This document shows, piece after piece, positions 37,836 through 48,767 of a stretch of DNA of 64,000 bases; the stretch's first letter is position 1, and each line of letters opens with the position of its first letter. Both the position numbers and the translations under genes were made by a program. This DNA is from Alopecurus myosuroides. Taxonomy: Eukaryota > Streptophyta > Magnoliopsida > Poales > Poaceae. The stretch is taken from contig CM054059.1 in NCBI GenBank assembly GCA_028641055.1, positions 432,702,332 to 432,766,331 on the forward strand. Reading direction: 5' to 3'. Below the pieces are notes generated by a model, which saw only the letters and a program-made list of their open reading frames with translations, had not been told where the DNA came from and did no database searches.

Positions 37836-38805
37836 GGTTCTGGTGGTTCTTGTCTGCGTAGAACACAGCCCTGCACGCTGGCCGCCCGCTGCTGCTACCT
37901 GACGACCTTCATGGCAGCCTCGGTGGCGGCAGAAAGCGGCAAGGACCCATATACCAGATGAAATTGCATCCCGGCGAACTCCTGCTTGTAGATTTAGATG
38001 GAGATACAGGAGACCTTTGTGGTCGTCTCCCTAGACGGTTCGAGATTCAGGTGGCGACAATGCCTCCGTCCGCCGGATTGATGCTCCGTCCTGAGGGATG
38101 CGAGCGGAGACAGCAAATTGTGGTCCAAGAGTGCCGCCACAACTCCCATGAGGACGCACCCGGCGCCGAGGTCCACGGCGTGCTCTCCCAGAGGAGCTCA
38201 AAGAAGACCGCAGCCGACGACGTGCTCAACGACCTGTGCTTCGTACGATCAAGGCGGGTGCTGTGCTGCCATCGACCTCCGATTAAATAATCTTCACCCC
38301 CATCCTCTCCTCTGACCGAGCCACCGAGGCACTGCGAGAAAAGGGGATTTTGGAAGGCGTGTCCTTACCGTCTCTATCCGGGCTTGGTGGCGACGTAGTC
38401 AGGGGGAGGAGTAGAGCGGCGCAGAGGCCGGGAGGACGACGCGGCGGAGGCGGAGGTCCTTGACGGCGGCGCCGCCGTCTTTGAAGCTTCGAAGAGCCGA
38501 CGTGCCGAAGAGGTGACCTCCACTCCTTCTCCACGGCTACCCATCGTCCAGCACCACCCCCTCCTCTACGGTGCAGCATACTTGTCCAGGTTGCGAGGCG
38601 AAAGGTGAGGGCACGGCCGATGCGTCGGTGCTGCCGGTGACGATGGTCCAAGGCCCGTGACGGCGGCGCATGAGGAAGGATCTAGGGAGTTAACCTTAAC
38701 CGTGTGACGGGAGTGCGGGCTCTAATTCAGAAAATGTGAATGGTTAAAATGAAAAATATGTCAGTGGGAGCGACGAAGAAAGCACAAAGCCCCACGATTC
38801 AAAGG
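37836..38805 (-). other. Helitron C interior with a possible captured methyltransferase fragment
   Basis: GC-rich. A minus-strand frame near 38176-38100 reads AVDLGAGCVLMGVVAALL, which looks like motif I of a METTL21-type protein methyltransferase (consensus of the type VxELGAGCGLVG). The flanking parts are in different frames and no second motif is clear, so this may be a decayed captured piece or chance. Confidence 0.3.
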
Positions 38806-39310
38806 AGGCCAGCGGGCCGGCACGGCACGGCCCGGGCCCGCCTGGGGCTAATCGTGCCTGGCACGGCACGGCCCGCGTGGGCACGTTTAGTAAACGTGCC
38901 GTGCCGTGCCGGCACACGGGCCTGGCCGCCAGGCCCAGGCACGGCTCCTCAGTTAAACGTGCCGGCCCGCGGCACGATTAGGCCCACGTGCCTATTTTGG
39001 CCCGCGTGCTTTTTATAGAAAAAATATCATTTTTTAGACTAATCGCGCTCAAATTTGGCCTAATCGCGCTTAAAATACCCCTAACAGGCCAAAATAGCGC
39101 TCAAATTTGGCCTGGCCGCTTAAACAGGCCGTGCCGTGCCGGCACGCGGGTTTGGCCTGCAGGCCCCAGCAGGGTCCACGGCGGGCCACGGGCCGAGCAC
39201 GGCCCGCCAAGCCACGTGCCGTGCGAGGCCCACGGCGGGCCGTGCTTGCGTGCTCGCGGGCCGGTACGCTGGCACGGGCCCATCTGGCCAGGTTTGCCCA
39301 CGAAAGCGCA
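38806..39310. repeat. GC-rich palindromic repeat block
   Basis: Dense direct and inverted copies of 'cgtgccgtgccggcac' and 'ggcacggcacggcccg' occur in two arms (38806-39000 and 39110-39290). They flank an AT-richer centre with two copies of 'gcgctcaaatttggcc'. It can fold extensively. It may be a fold-back or MITE-like element captured in Helitron C; no target duplication was found. Confidence 0.6.
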
Positions 39311-39465
39311 CGGCGGAGTGGGCGAAGACAGATAAAGCTGCATGCAAGTGAATAAATCTAACAAACTTGATAAAGATAAGGCTCCATGAAATTAGTACGG
39401 TGGCATCTTAAGTAAATATGTTGAAGTGTGACACCATACCACCACAGCAGCCTTAATAGTAAAGA

Positions 39466-39577
39466 TTTGTTTTCGATATTTCCTTGAAATGCTCCGATTT
39501 CTTTTGCCTCACAAATTCTGGCCAATCATTTTTCAGTCTCTCATGTTGTACATTGAAATCCCGAGTCTTGCCCTTCT
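39466..39577 (-). pseudogene. CACTA-1 second gene, middle fragment between two insertions
   Basis: 112 bp stranded between Helitron C (left) and CACTA-2 (right). It reads KGKTRDFNVQHERLKNDWPE and on to SKTN in the minus frame. Its left side rejoins KVNAGKKQ at 28606 across Helitron C. Its right side rejoins RDYVK at 47084 across CACTA-2 once one tct is removed. Confidence 0.9.
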
Positions 39578-40325
39578 CACTAGTGGAAACAGGGGCATTA
39601 GTCCCGGTTGGTAAGGCCCATTTGTTCCGGTTGTGCAACCGGGATGGGCCGGCCGGGACAAATGGCCCTCCCCCATTGGTCCCGGTTGTGCCAGGACCCG
39701 GGATGGTAGGGATGGCCCACGTGACGAACATTGCCAGGGAGCTCGTCCCGGTTCGTTTTAGGAACCGGGATGGATACCTTTTCTGAAAAAACAAATATTC
39801 CGCCCACTTTGCCTGCCGCGGCAGGTCTTTTTTTGTTTCAATTTTTTCGCTGCTATCCCGCAATCCTCAACCGGCCTCCCCTTCCCCAACCGCGTCCACT
39901 GGCTCACGTATTTAATTAAGCCCACTGGCCATATTTTGGTCAAAGGGTCGACTAGCCCGCGTCTTTTATTATAAGCCTACTGGCTACATTCGGTCAAAGG
40001 GGCCACCGGCCACGCGGGGTCAAAGGGGCCACTGGCCAGCGGCCTAGTGGCTGGCTCGCCCGGTCCCTTAAATTAAGACCACAGGGACGCGCGGTCAAAG
40101 GGCCCATTGGCCGCCTCGTCTTCCCGCGCCTCCACTTCCCCGCGCGCGCATGGCCACGAACGGCACGCCTCGGCTCCCTCCCGCATTCATGGCCGCCTGC
40201 AACCGCCGCCACGTTCCGGCCGCCGGTTGGCATGCCAGCCCCCCTGGGTCCTTTTTAAACGGCCCCCGCCGCCCGTACATCCCATTCACCCCGGCCGCGT
40301 CCTAGCCCACGCAACCCTAGCCGCC

Positions 40326-41353
40326 ATGTCGCGCTGGTTCAAGCGACCCAGGAACGAGCACGAGGCCGGGTCCTCGAGCGGCGCCGGCCAGAGAGGCGCC
40401 GGCGTCCCCCGCGCGCCGGCGGAGGCCTTCGGCTTTGGCCCGGGAGGTGTCCGCATTGGCGGGCAGCCGCGCGTCCCCGCTCCACCTCCGGCATCACGCG
40501 CGCCGCCCCGCGCCGCGCCCAAGGGCAAGCGCTTCCGCCGGTACGTGCGGAAGGAGGAGGCCGAGTGGCACTGGGACCACTCCACGCCGGTGTTCTGGCC
40601 GGACGTCCACCTCCCGAACGGCTTGCACCTGAACCCGCAGCGCATCCCCGTACCGCCGGCCCCAACCAACGAGGCCGCGCGCGAGGAGATCGACCGCCGA
40701 CGCGCGCTCCTGCCGGCCCACCTCCTCATGGACCGCGCGTACGCGCGGAGCTCCCCCTACTGGGCCACCTGGTTCCAGCAGGAGCACGACCAGCGCCGTC
40801 GCTCCTACATCCCCACACCCGAGGAGGTGAGCACCGCCGACTACCCCGCGCTACCGCCGGGCAGGGACCGGAGCTTTGCCTCCTGGAGGACATCGCCGAG
40901 GACGAGGACCCCGAGCTCCAGGCCGGCTTGGAGGAAGCCTACGAGGCCTCCCGCCGCTCCCTCGTCGAGGACGAGGTCAAGCGGTGGGAGCAGGTCCTGG
41001 CCGCCGCTGCCGCCGACGGCGAAGCCATGCCGCCCCCTTCGGCGCCTGTCCCTTGGTGGCAGACAATGAACGCCGAGCTGGAGGCGTCCGAGGACCAGCC
41101 GCCGCCACAGCCGCTGCCCCCCGGCCTGGAGTACGGGATGACCTGGGCCTGGACCGGCGGCGTATGGTCGTCGGAGGAGCCGCCGCCGCCGCCGGAGGAG
41201 CTGCCCCCGCTGCCGCCGCACGCCCCCAATGCCTCCGCAGCCACCGGCGGGCCCGCCCCAGCGGCCTGCCCACCTGTGGCAGGCACCCGCCTACCACTGC
41301 ATCTCCTCCGACGAGGAGGAGTAGGCCGGCGCGCCCCCCGCCCCCCAAAATAG
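40326..41353 (+). pseudogene. CACTA-2 accessory gene, Pro/Ala-rich protein of unknown function (one frameshift)
   Basis: ATG at 40326 (MSRWFKRPRNEHEAGSSS), about 70 bp after a TATA-like tttttaaa (40250-40257). The first frame runs through KRFRRYVRKEEAEWHWDH and YWATWFQQEHDQRRRSYIP. Near 40858-40865 the meaningful frame shifts by one base and goes on as GPELCLLEDIAEDEDPELQA, a Glu/Ala-rich helix, WWQTMNAELEA and a Pro-rich tail to 41353. Ser/Arg-rich starts followed by acidic, Trp-containing segments recur in proteins of Triticeae CACTA elements. It is convergent with TNP2, as expected for a second CACTA gene. It may be a regulatory, TNPA-like protein, but no known domain proves this. Confidence 0.6.
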
Positions 41354-42104
41354 ACTAAGCTACCCACCCCCCCAAGAAACGGCCGGCCGCCTGTGGCCGC
41401 GCCGCCGCCCCGTATATGTAAGCACGGCCGGCCGCCTGTGACCGCGCCGCCCCCCTATGTAAGCACGGCCCCCGGGCCTTTTTTAATATATATTTGTGTC
41501 GAAACAACGCGTCCCTAGTTCAACCCCGCCGGCGGAACCAGCGCCGACGGGATCTTCCTACCCGTTCCCGCCGCCGGCAGGGCTTCGCCAAGGCATGTCC
41601 GCTGTCCTGGGTGGTCGCTCGGCCTGGAGAGAGGGCCGAGATATTTATACAACTGGGCCTCTAGTCCCGGCCCGTGCCACCAACCGGGACTAGAGCCCCT
41701 TTGGTCCCGGTTGGTACCACGGGCCGGGACCAAAACTTATTTCGAATTTTGGTGGCACCCTGCGCGCCCAAAAATTTTTAGCGCCAAAATTTGAAAATTG
41801 TTTAAGTTTGCACATTAACAACTTCTATATACTTTCGAATTTGACAAAAATTTCAACATGAAAAATGCTAGAATTTGCATAACTAATTCAAATCCATTTT
41901 TCGTTTAACTAAATAATTATTCTAACTATTGAAACTATTAATTATTTTACCATTTGCATATAATTTGAATATAAATATCTTACAATTTGTGTTTTCTCTC
42001 GTGATCTTCCGAGTGAGTCCAGAGCATACAAGTCATTCTGCATCTCCAAATATCTTACATTTTCAAACTTCTTGCAGCTACAAATGTATTCTGATGAGTC
42101 GAAT
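41354..42104. other. CACTA-2 central non-coding region with internal subterminal-type repeats
   Basis: 41660-41735 carries three 'ggtcccggttggtac/ctagtcccggcccg' words of the kind normally seen only near the ends, beside a minus-strand TATA-like gtataaatat (41641-41650). No ORF follows that TATA on the minus strand. 41740-42104 is AT-rich and empty. Confidence 0.6.
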
Positions 42105-42784
42105 CTAACAAAATGACCCCGACGCCTGTTTTTGACAGTTATAGACCACGCAATCCAAGATCAGTTCAAATTCTAATCTGAAAATCTCAAACAGTGCAGG
42201 AGTGTATGCATTAGCAGCTTGCCAAAGTAACCGCAGAGGTGCAACCCTCTGCGTCATTTGAACTCCAAGGTAGTCAGCTTGTTGTTCAGCTAGACGTTTC
42301 TCCTCCAAAAATTTATCATATCTGTTAAAGAAGTACCGAAGATCTATTTCTGTTTTAAGGATATCTGTCAGGATGGTATCCCTGCTATCACTTCGAAGTG
42401 TGCCTGCAATATCTGTGCAGAATATATGACACCCATATGGCAAAGCCCATCTTTCTCTATCCTCATACAATCTACTTAGCCACTCGTTATCCTTCAGATT
42501 GTACTTCGCCAAGACCTACTAAAATCATGAGCGAAAGTTTCCGAACAGTGGAATATATCCCTTAATACTTTCGTTGCATTTTGATATATATCCGAGCGGT
42601 GGACAGTCCCTGGCCAAGCAGAAGCAACTGCATCCCCTATCGATGTAAAGCAGTCAGTCAAAACTGTTTTGGGCTGTTTATGGTGGTTAACTCCAATGAA
42701 TAACAATAGAGGCCTGCCATAATCACTTGTTCTATACCGTGTGTCAACACATACTACATCTCCAAAGTAGTTATAATCCTGCAA
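42105..42784 (-). pseudogene. Captured FAR1/FHY3-like (MULE transposase domain) gene fragment
   Basis: The minus strand reads DYNYFGDVVCVDTRYRTSDY, then GRPLLLFIGVNHHKQ directly joined to PKTVLTD, then HDFSR, and in another frame LAKYNLKDNEWLSRLYEDRE onward to LEFELILDCVVYNC. These are successive parts of the FAR1-related family, domesticated MULE transposases acting as plant transcription factors. The usual sequence between HHKQ and KQPKT, and another stretch before the LAKYNL part, are missing. The first loss is consistent with a deletion at the repeated KQ codons. A frameshift lies near 42510. A 50-bp piece (42367-42416) is duplicated at 42787-42839. It is a fragment carried inside CACTA-2, not a working gene. 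Confidence 0.8.
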
Positions 42785-42863
42785 TATCTGTCAGGATGGT
42801 ATCCGCACTATCACTTCGAAGTGTTCCTGCAATATCTGCCTACAGTTATCTCATACTCGGATA

Positions 42864-43163
42864 TGGGTCATAGTTGTCAGCTTTTTACCGGTCAATACAA
42901 AATACTGATCAAACAGAACTATATGATCATGTATTCCACGCTTATTATTACACATCACCAACAGACGGAGGAGAGAGAAACAACAAAGTTGGTGGGTGTG
43001 CCGCTGGTTGGGATAATAATGAAATCAGGCTGGTCATAGTTGTCAGCTTTTTACCGGTCAATACAAATTACTGGTCAAACAGAACTACATGATCATGTAT
43101 TCCACGCTTATTATTACACATCACCAACAGACGGAGGAGAGAGAAACAGCAAAGTGGGTGGTG
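42864..43163. repeat. Direct duplication of about 130 bp, spaced 170 bp
   Basis: 42864-42993 and 43034-43163 both run from 'ggtcatagttgtcagctttt' to 'ggaggagagagaaaca.caaa' with few differences. The 3' end of TNP2 is immediately to the right. It is probably a recent local duplication within CACTA-2. Confidence 0.9.
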
Positions 43164-43224
43164 GGGTCAGCTTTCACTGTAACATCACCAACATCCCTAT
43201 CTACTCTTCTGAATTCTCCCTTGC

Positions 43225-46200
43225 TTATGATCGCTTCGGCCGTAACCATGGAGTATCTTCATTATTTAACGGGATGGTGGGGTCAGCTTTCACTGTGAAG
43301 GGTGGAATTTCAACAAACTTATTATAATCTTCTGACATGTCTGTCGTGTCCTCGATTCCCACGATGTTTCTTTTCCCTGAGAGAACTATGTGACGCTTCG
43401 GCTCATCATATGATGAATTTGTTTGCTTATTTTTTCTTTTTTTCGGTCTCGAGGACATGTCCTTCACATAGAAGACCTGAGCCACATCATTGGCTAGGAC
43501 GAATGGTTCGTCATTGTAACCAATATTGTTGAGATCCACTGTTGTCATTCCATAAAGCGGGTCTACCTTTACCCCTTCTCCATTCAGGTTGACCCATTTG
43601 CACCTGAACAAAGGGACCTTAAAAGAAGGTCCATAGTCAAGTTCCCATATCTCCTCTATGTAACCATAGTATGTGTAATTTTTTCCATTCTCGTTTGTTG
43701 TATCAAAGCGGACACCACTGTTTTGGTTGGTGCTCTTCTTATCTTGGGAGCTCGTGTAAAATGTATTCCCATTTATCTCGTACCCTTGAAAACTCCCAAT
43801 AGTAGAAGATGGTGACCCTGCCAACATGTACAGCTGATCTTCAACAATGGTGTCATTTATAAGATGTGTTTGCAACCAACTTCCGAAAGTCTCCATGTGT
43901 TTGCGTTTAATCCATGAGTCATCCTTCCCCGGGTTTGCGGAGCGTACAATATTCTTGTGTTCCTCGAGATACGTAGCCATGAACATAGAATTTTGTAGAA
44001 CTGTGTAGTGTGCTTTGGTGAACGAATGTCCGTCCCTGGGTATCATTGTTTTCTTTTCCAGCGTTCCTTTTCCCCTCAGTCTCCCCTCATGCGGCGATTC
44101 AGGAACACCAATCGTCTTAAGGTCAGGAATAAAGTCAACACAGAACCCAATGACCTCCTCTGTTCCATAGCCCTTCGAGATGCTTCCTTCTGGCCTAGCA
44201 CGGTTATGAACATATTTCTTCAAGACTCCCATGAACCTCTCAAAGGGGAACATATTGTGTAGAAATACCGGACCGAGAATATGAATCTCTTCACATAGGT
44301 GAACCAGGAGATGAGTCATAATGTTGAAGAAGGATGGTGGGAACACCAACTCAAAACTAACAAGACACTGGACCACATCCCTCTGTAATCTTGTCAGAAT
44401 TTCTGGATCGATTACCTTCTGAGATATTGCGTTCATGAATGCACATAGCTTCACAATGGGTACTCGAACATTTTCCGGTAGAATCCCCCTCAATGCAATC
44501 GGAAGCAACTGCGTCATAATCACGTGGCAGTCATGAGACTTCAGGTTTTGGAATTTTTTCTCTGCCATGTTTATTATCCCCTTTATATTCGACGAGAAGC
44601 CAGACGGAACCTTGATACTGTAAAGGACTTCAAAGAATATTTCCTTCTCTGCTTTAGTAAGAGTGTAGCTGCTTAAGGAATGGCGCCCTGTATCTGTGTG
44701 CTTGTTGCTTGGGTCTTTCATACGTTGCTGGTCCTCCCGTGCTTCTGGCGTATCTTTTGACTTCCCATACACGCCCAGGAAGCATAGCAGATTGACACAG
44801 AGATTCTTTGTCACGTGCATCACGTCGATCGAAGACCGGACCTCTAAAACTTTCCAATAGGGTAGCTCCCAAAATATAGATTTCTTCTTCCACATGGGTG
44901 CGCGCTTATCAGGGCCGTACGGAACTGGTTGGCTGCCAGCAGCCTTACCAAAGATTACTTCTAGGTCCTTGACCATATCGAATATATCATTACCACTACG
45001 GAGCTCAGGCTTCTTCCGGTTATCTGCCTCACCTCTGAAATGCTTCCCTCCTTTCTTTCTTACGGGATGCTTGATCGGAAGAAATCTACGATGCCCCAGG
45101 TATACAACCTTTTTACATTTATCCAAAAAAACACTGTCAGTCTTATCTAAACAGTATGTGCATGCATTGTATCCCTTGTTTGTATGTCCGGAAATGTTAC
45201 TAAGAGCAGGCCAATCATTGATGGTTACGAAAAGCAACGCCCGTAGGTCAAATGGCTTTTGCTAGTTCTCATCCCACACACGTACACCTGGTTTGCCCCA
45301 CAATTGTAAGAGTTCTTCCACTAATGGCCTTAGATACACATCAATGTCGTTGCCAGGTTGCCTCGGGCCTTGGATGAGAACTGGCATCATAATGAACTTG
45401 CGCTTCATGCACAACAAGGGAGGAAGGTTGTACATACATAGAGTTACAGGCCAAGTGCTATGACTGGAGCTCTGCTCCCCAAAAGGATTAAAGCCATCTG
45501 TACTTAGACCAAACCATAAGTTTCTCGCCTCTCCTGCAAAGTCTGGAAAGTCTCTCTCGATCTTTCTCCACTGCGATCCATCGGCGGGGTGCCTCAACTT
45601 TCCGTCTTTCTTACGGTCTTCTTTGTGCCATCGCAACAACCTAGCATGCTCTTTGTTTCTAAACAGACGTTTCAGCCGTGGTATTATAGGAGCATACCAC
45701 ATCACCTTAGCAGGAACCCTCTTACGGGGGGGCTCGCCGTCAACATCACCAGGGTCATCTGCTCTGATCTTATACCGCAGTGCAGTGCATATCGGACATT
45801 CATCCAAATTCTCGTACTTCTCACCGCGGAAGAGGATGCAGTCATTAATGCATGCATGTATCTTCTGCACATCTAATCCTAGAGGGCAGAGAGCTTTCTT
45901 TGCTTCGTACGTACTCTCAGGCAATTCGTTATCCTTTGGAAGTTTTGGTTTCATTAGTTGAAGTAAACTCTCAAATGCCTTGTCAGTCACACCGTTCTGT
46001 GCCTTCCATTTCAGCAAGTCCAGTGTGGTACCGAGCTTTGTGCTACCATCTTCGCAATTTGGGTACAACAATTTTTTGTGATCCTGTAACATGTTGTCCA
46101 GCTTCAACCTCTCCAATTTATTTTCACAGTCTTCCCTTGCATCAACAATAACTCGGCCAAGATCATCATCGGGCTCTTCTGATGCCTGTTCTTGATCACC

Positions 46201-46673
46201 TCCTTCTTCTACATTCTCTTCCATTGCAGTATCGTCGTATTCAGGGAACAAAGGATCTTCTTCTTCTTCTTCATCGTCTTCCATCACAACCCCTCTTTCT
46301 CCATGCTTGGTCCAACAATTATAGCTGGGCATGAAACCTCTCCGAAGTAGATGGCCGTGAAGGATTCTTTCGGAAGAGTGCTCTCTGACGTTCCGACAAT
46401 CAACACATGGGCAACACATGAAGCCATTATCTTTGTTCGCCTGAGCTACAGCAAGAAATGCATTCAGGCCTGCCATATAGTCGGAAGTGCGTCGGTCACC
46501 ATACATCCATCGCTGCCGTGCATCCATCTGCATCGTATAATTAAGTTTATCAAAATACATTACAATAACATATTAATACAGAGATGACCATAGTACATCG
46601 ACAAATACTACTTTTTTATGTATCAGTTACAGATGAAAAAGATAAGTTTGTTAACCTCGGTCGAAGATACCAT
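43225..46673 (-). pseudogene. CACTA-2 TNP2 transposase, intact except for one stop codon
   Basis: Model: exon 1 46656-46673 (MVSSTE, donor gttaac), intron, exon 2 46527-43225 (acceptor tgcag, MDARQRWMYGD). This gives 1106 codons. Domains in order: transposase-associated N-terminal domain with a Cys-rich part (CCPCVDC), Transposase_21 core (LSTDGFNPFG, MPVLIQGPRQPGNDIDVYLR, VTINDWPALSN), a DUF4218-like segment (NMFPFERFMGVLKKYV) and a DUF4216-like segment (YGYIEEIWELDYGPSF). The only visible lesion is an in-frame TAG at 45262-45264 (about residue 428), where the CACTA-1 copy has a sense codon. TNP2 proteins bind the ends and catalyse excision and integration of CACTA elements. Acidic runs near residues 90-140 match the family. 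Confidence 0.93.
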
Positions 46674-46803
46674 TTTCAGTGAGCTTATGTGTGGCTCGGG
46701 AATTTCTTCGAACACCTCGTGTGCATAGTAAAATAAAACACACTAACACCACCCTCTCTCACACCTCCAAGAAAAAAAAAGATGGAAGGGGGGGCTAGGG
46801 CAG

Positions 46804-47083
46804 TATATATATAGGGGAAGGGGGCATTGGTCCCGGTTCGTGGACTGAACTGGGACAAATGTTCATGCGCGTGCCACGTGGCCTGTGGCTAGGCATTGGT
46901 CCCGGTCCGTGGCACGAGCCGGGATCGATATGTCCCCCACGAACCGGGACCAATGCCCCAGGCGATTCCTGTTGCCCCGAGCACACAAACCGAGACCAAT
47001 GCATAGCATTTGTCCCGGATTTGGTTGCAACCGGGACAGCTGCCCCCTGCCCCCCTAGACGAGAGGGGTTGTTTCCACTAGTG
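46804..47083 (-). promoter_or_regulatory. CACTA-2 right end: subterminal repeats and TNP2 promoter
   Basis: Terminal CACTAGTGGAAAC and five or so 'ggtcccggt(t/c)cgtgg' motifs in both orientations (46820-47065), followed in the direction of TNP2 transcription by a TATA box (46804-46813, tatatatata). Exon 1 starts about 130 bp further on. Confidence 0.7.
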
Positions 47084-47850
47084 TCTTGACATAGTCACGG
47101 GTTAATTTTTTCTTGAAGTTCCGGAATGCTTCGGCCATCTTCTGAAGAGAGAACTCTTTGACTAGCCTCCTCCTCTCACGTCCACCCGGAACCTCGTTAC
47201 CGAATTCATCGACTTTGTTGTATTCCGGAGGTAGAATGAAATGTTCCATAAGATTTCTCCAGCAATCCTTTTTCGTTCTCTTGTCGACAAAACTGAAACC
47301 AAGACGTGCCTTCTTTGGCTCCTTCCATTCCTGGACGGTGATCGGGACGTTGTCTCTAACAACGACTCCGCATTGGTTGATAAACTTTGTGGTGTGCTGT
47401 AGGGGCTTGCCGGTTTCACCGACTAATTCGATGGTATATGTTTCTCCTTGTTTCATCGCCTTGGATTTGCCACGCTTTGTCGTACTCGAGCCGGCCGAGG
47501 GGTAAAAAAAGAAAGAGAGTCGCGCGCGTTAATACATATGTATTCACATTTCAGTAAGTTTGTATCACGAGAGGCTCAATGTATATATATACCTCGCCGG
47601 AGGTGGTTGCTACTTGCAACTCGAGATCGTCGTTTGTCGACGGTTGACCTCCGTCGACAATATCCGTGCCTTCACCTTCTTGATCATCGGCAAGGTCTGT
47701 TCCACCGTCAAGGTTCAGAAAAGAAGAGACAACATCCTCTTCTTGCTCATCTTCTGAGCCCGGCACATAAGGAATCTTGTTGCTTATGATGCCCATTAAA
47801 TAACGTTCAGCCTCCGGGTCCCTAAGCGTCTCGGCTATATCGTCCTCCAT
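47084..47850 (-). pseudogene. CACTA-1 second gene, 5' part (Transposase_24-type N-terminal region)
   Basis: Exon 1 is 47850 to about 47592 (MEDDIAETLRDPEAERYLMG, acidic). After an intron, exon 2 runs from about 47495 to 47084 (SSTTKRGKSKAMKQGETYTI, FINQCGVVVRDNVPI, and KKLTRDYVK at the break). Such basic/DNA-binding-like N-termini start the Transposase_24 proteins of plant En/Spm elements. CACTA-2 cuts it in the codons after DYVK; removing CACTA-2 and one tct restores the frame into KGKTRDFN (39577). No stop lies in these two exons. The rest of the gene is at 39466-39577 and 25668-28606. Confidence 0.8.
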
Positions 47851-48767
47851 ATGTCACTCCTGCATGTAGTAAACATTAATTAAGTATAAAGGAATTAAAA
47901 AATAAGATTAAGGGGACATAGAGGAGAAGCAGCGACGGTTGTATGGTGTTAGGGAGCCGCTCGGGGGCGGAGGGGGTTTAGGGGGTACGGTATAGAGGAG
48001 GAGCAAATATTGACGTTGATTTTTTTTAGTAGAAATGAGTCTTACCAAATATTAGTACAAATATTTTACTTAGTAAAATGCCCGTCTTTTTTTTGACTTA
48101 GGAATATATATTTAGGGTTAGTAGTGCTTCGGATTTTTTTTAGCTTTTTTTTGACTTAGGAATATTTAGGGTTAGTAGACTTAACAAATATTAGTACAAA
48201 TATATATTTAGGGTTAGTAGACTTAGGGTTAGTAGGAATTTTTTTGACTTAGGATTTTTTCTGACTTAGCAAAAAAAGTGTGCAGCCAACCCAACTAGCC
48301 AGCCAGCCCACAACTGCCAGCAGCCAACCAGCCCAACTGCCAGCAGCCCGCGCGCGCCCTTTTTTTCTCCCTGTCTGACGCGCAGGGTCACGCTCGCGTC
48401 ACGCTCACGTCACCCTTCTCTGTTTCGTCTTCCTCCCGTGAAGGCAGATGCGCGCGCGCGGCACCTCCATGGCCACAGGCCGCCGCGCAGCACCTCTGTG
48501 GCCGGCGCGCAACACCTCCAGCACGCACGCACGGGCACCTAACCGCCGTCGACGGGCGGGCACGCACGGGCGTCATCGTCAAGCACGCACGGGCGGGCAC
48601 TTACCGGAGACATAATCGGGAAGGGCGGCGGGCAGCTACCGGAGACGGAATCGGCGAGGGCGGTGGGCAGCTACCGGAGACGGAATCGGCGAGGGCGGCG
48701 CGGAGAGGACGAGGGCGGCGCGGAGAAGACGAGATGCGTTTGGTCCTTAGAAGTTTTTCGGGGCAGC
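47851..48767 (-). other. Leader region of the second CACTA-1 gene
   Basis: A T-rich part (47990-48280) with three near-copies of 'tatatttagggttagtag' is followed by a GC-rich part (48340-48740). The latter contains two to three tandem copies of 'ccgattccgtctccggtagc' in minus orientation, a probable transcribed leader. No protein is evident. Confidence 0.5.

Larger units (their letters stand above)
28607..39465 (-). mobile_element. Helitron C, gene-capturing Helitron (4.9 kb without LINE-1)
   Basis: The minus-strand 5' end is TCTTTACTATTAAGGCTGC (39447-39465) and the 3' end is CCCGT...ACGGG hairpin sequence then GCATTTAACTAG (ending at 28607). It lies between A (28606) and T (39466). Removing it joins SKTN to KVNA in one frame of the CACTA-1 second gene, so the insertion point is certain and no target duplication was made. 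The 5' end is like that of Helitron B. It has no Rep/helicase. It carries most exons of a U11/U12-35K gene in the same orientation as the Helitron, plus other GC-rich gene-like sequence. Confidence 0.9.
39578..47083 (-). mobile_element. CACTA-2 transposon (7.5 kb)
   Basis: The termini share CACTAGTGGAAACA (39578-39591 and the complement of 47070-47083). Target duplication tct lies at 39575-39577 and 47084-47086. Subterminal repeats of the 'attggtcccggtt' type lie at 39600-39780 and 46820-47065. Contents: a plus-strand accessory gene (40326-41353), a FAR1-like fragment (42105-42784), a local duplication (42864-43163) and a minus-strand TNP2 gene (43225-46673). Its transposase is far less decayed than that of CACTA-1, in agreement with its later insertion. 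Confidence 0.93.

Noticed and set aside
40565..41358. Several overlapping long frames over the CACTA-2 accessory gene
   Set aside because: Only one path (40326 onward with a single shift near 40860) gives balanced, family-like protein. The others are Pro/Ala/Arg-rich products of GC codons.
42821..43298. Pairs of plus-strand frames of about 70 codons
   Set aside because: They arise from the 130-bp direct duplication and resemble no protein.
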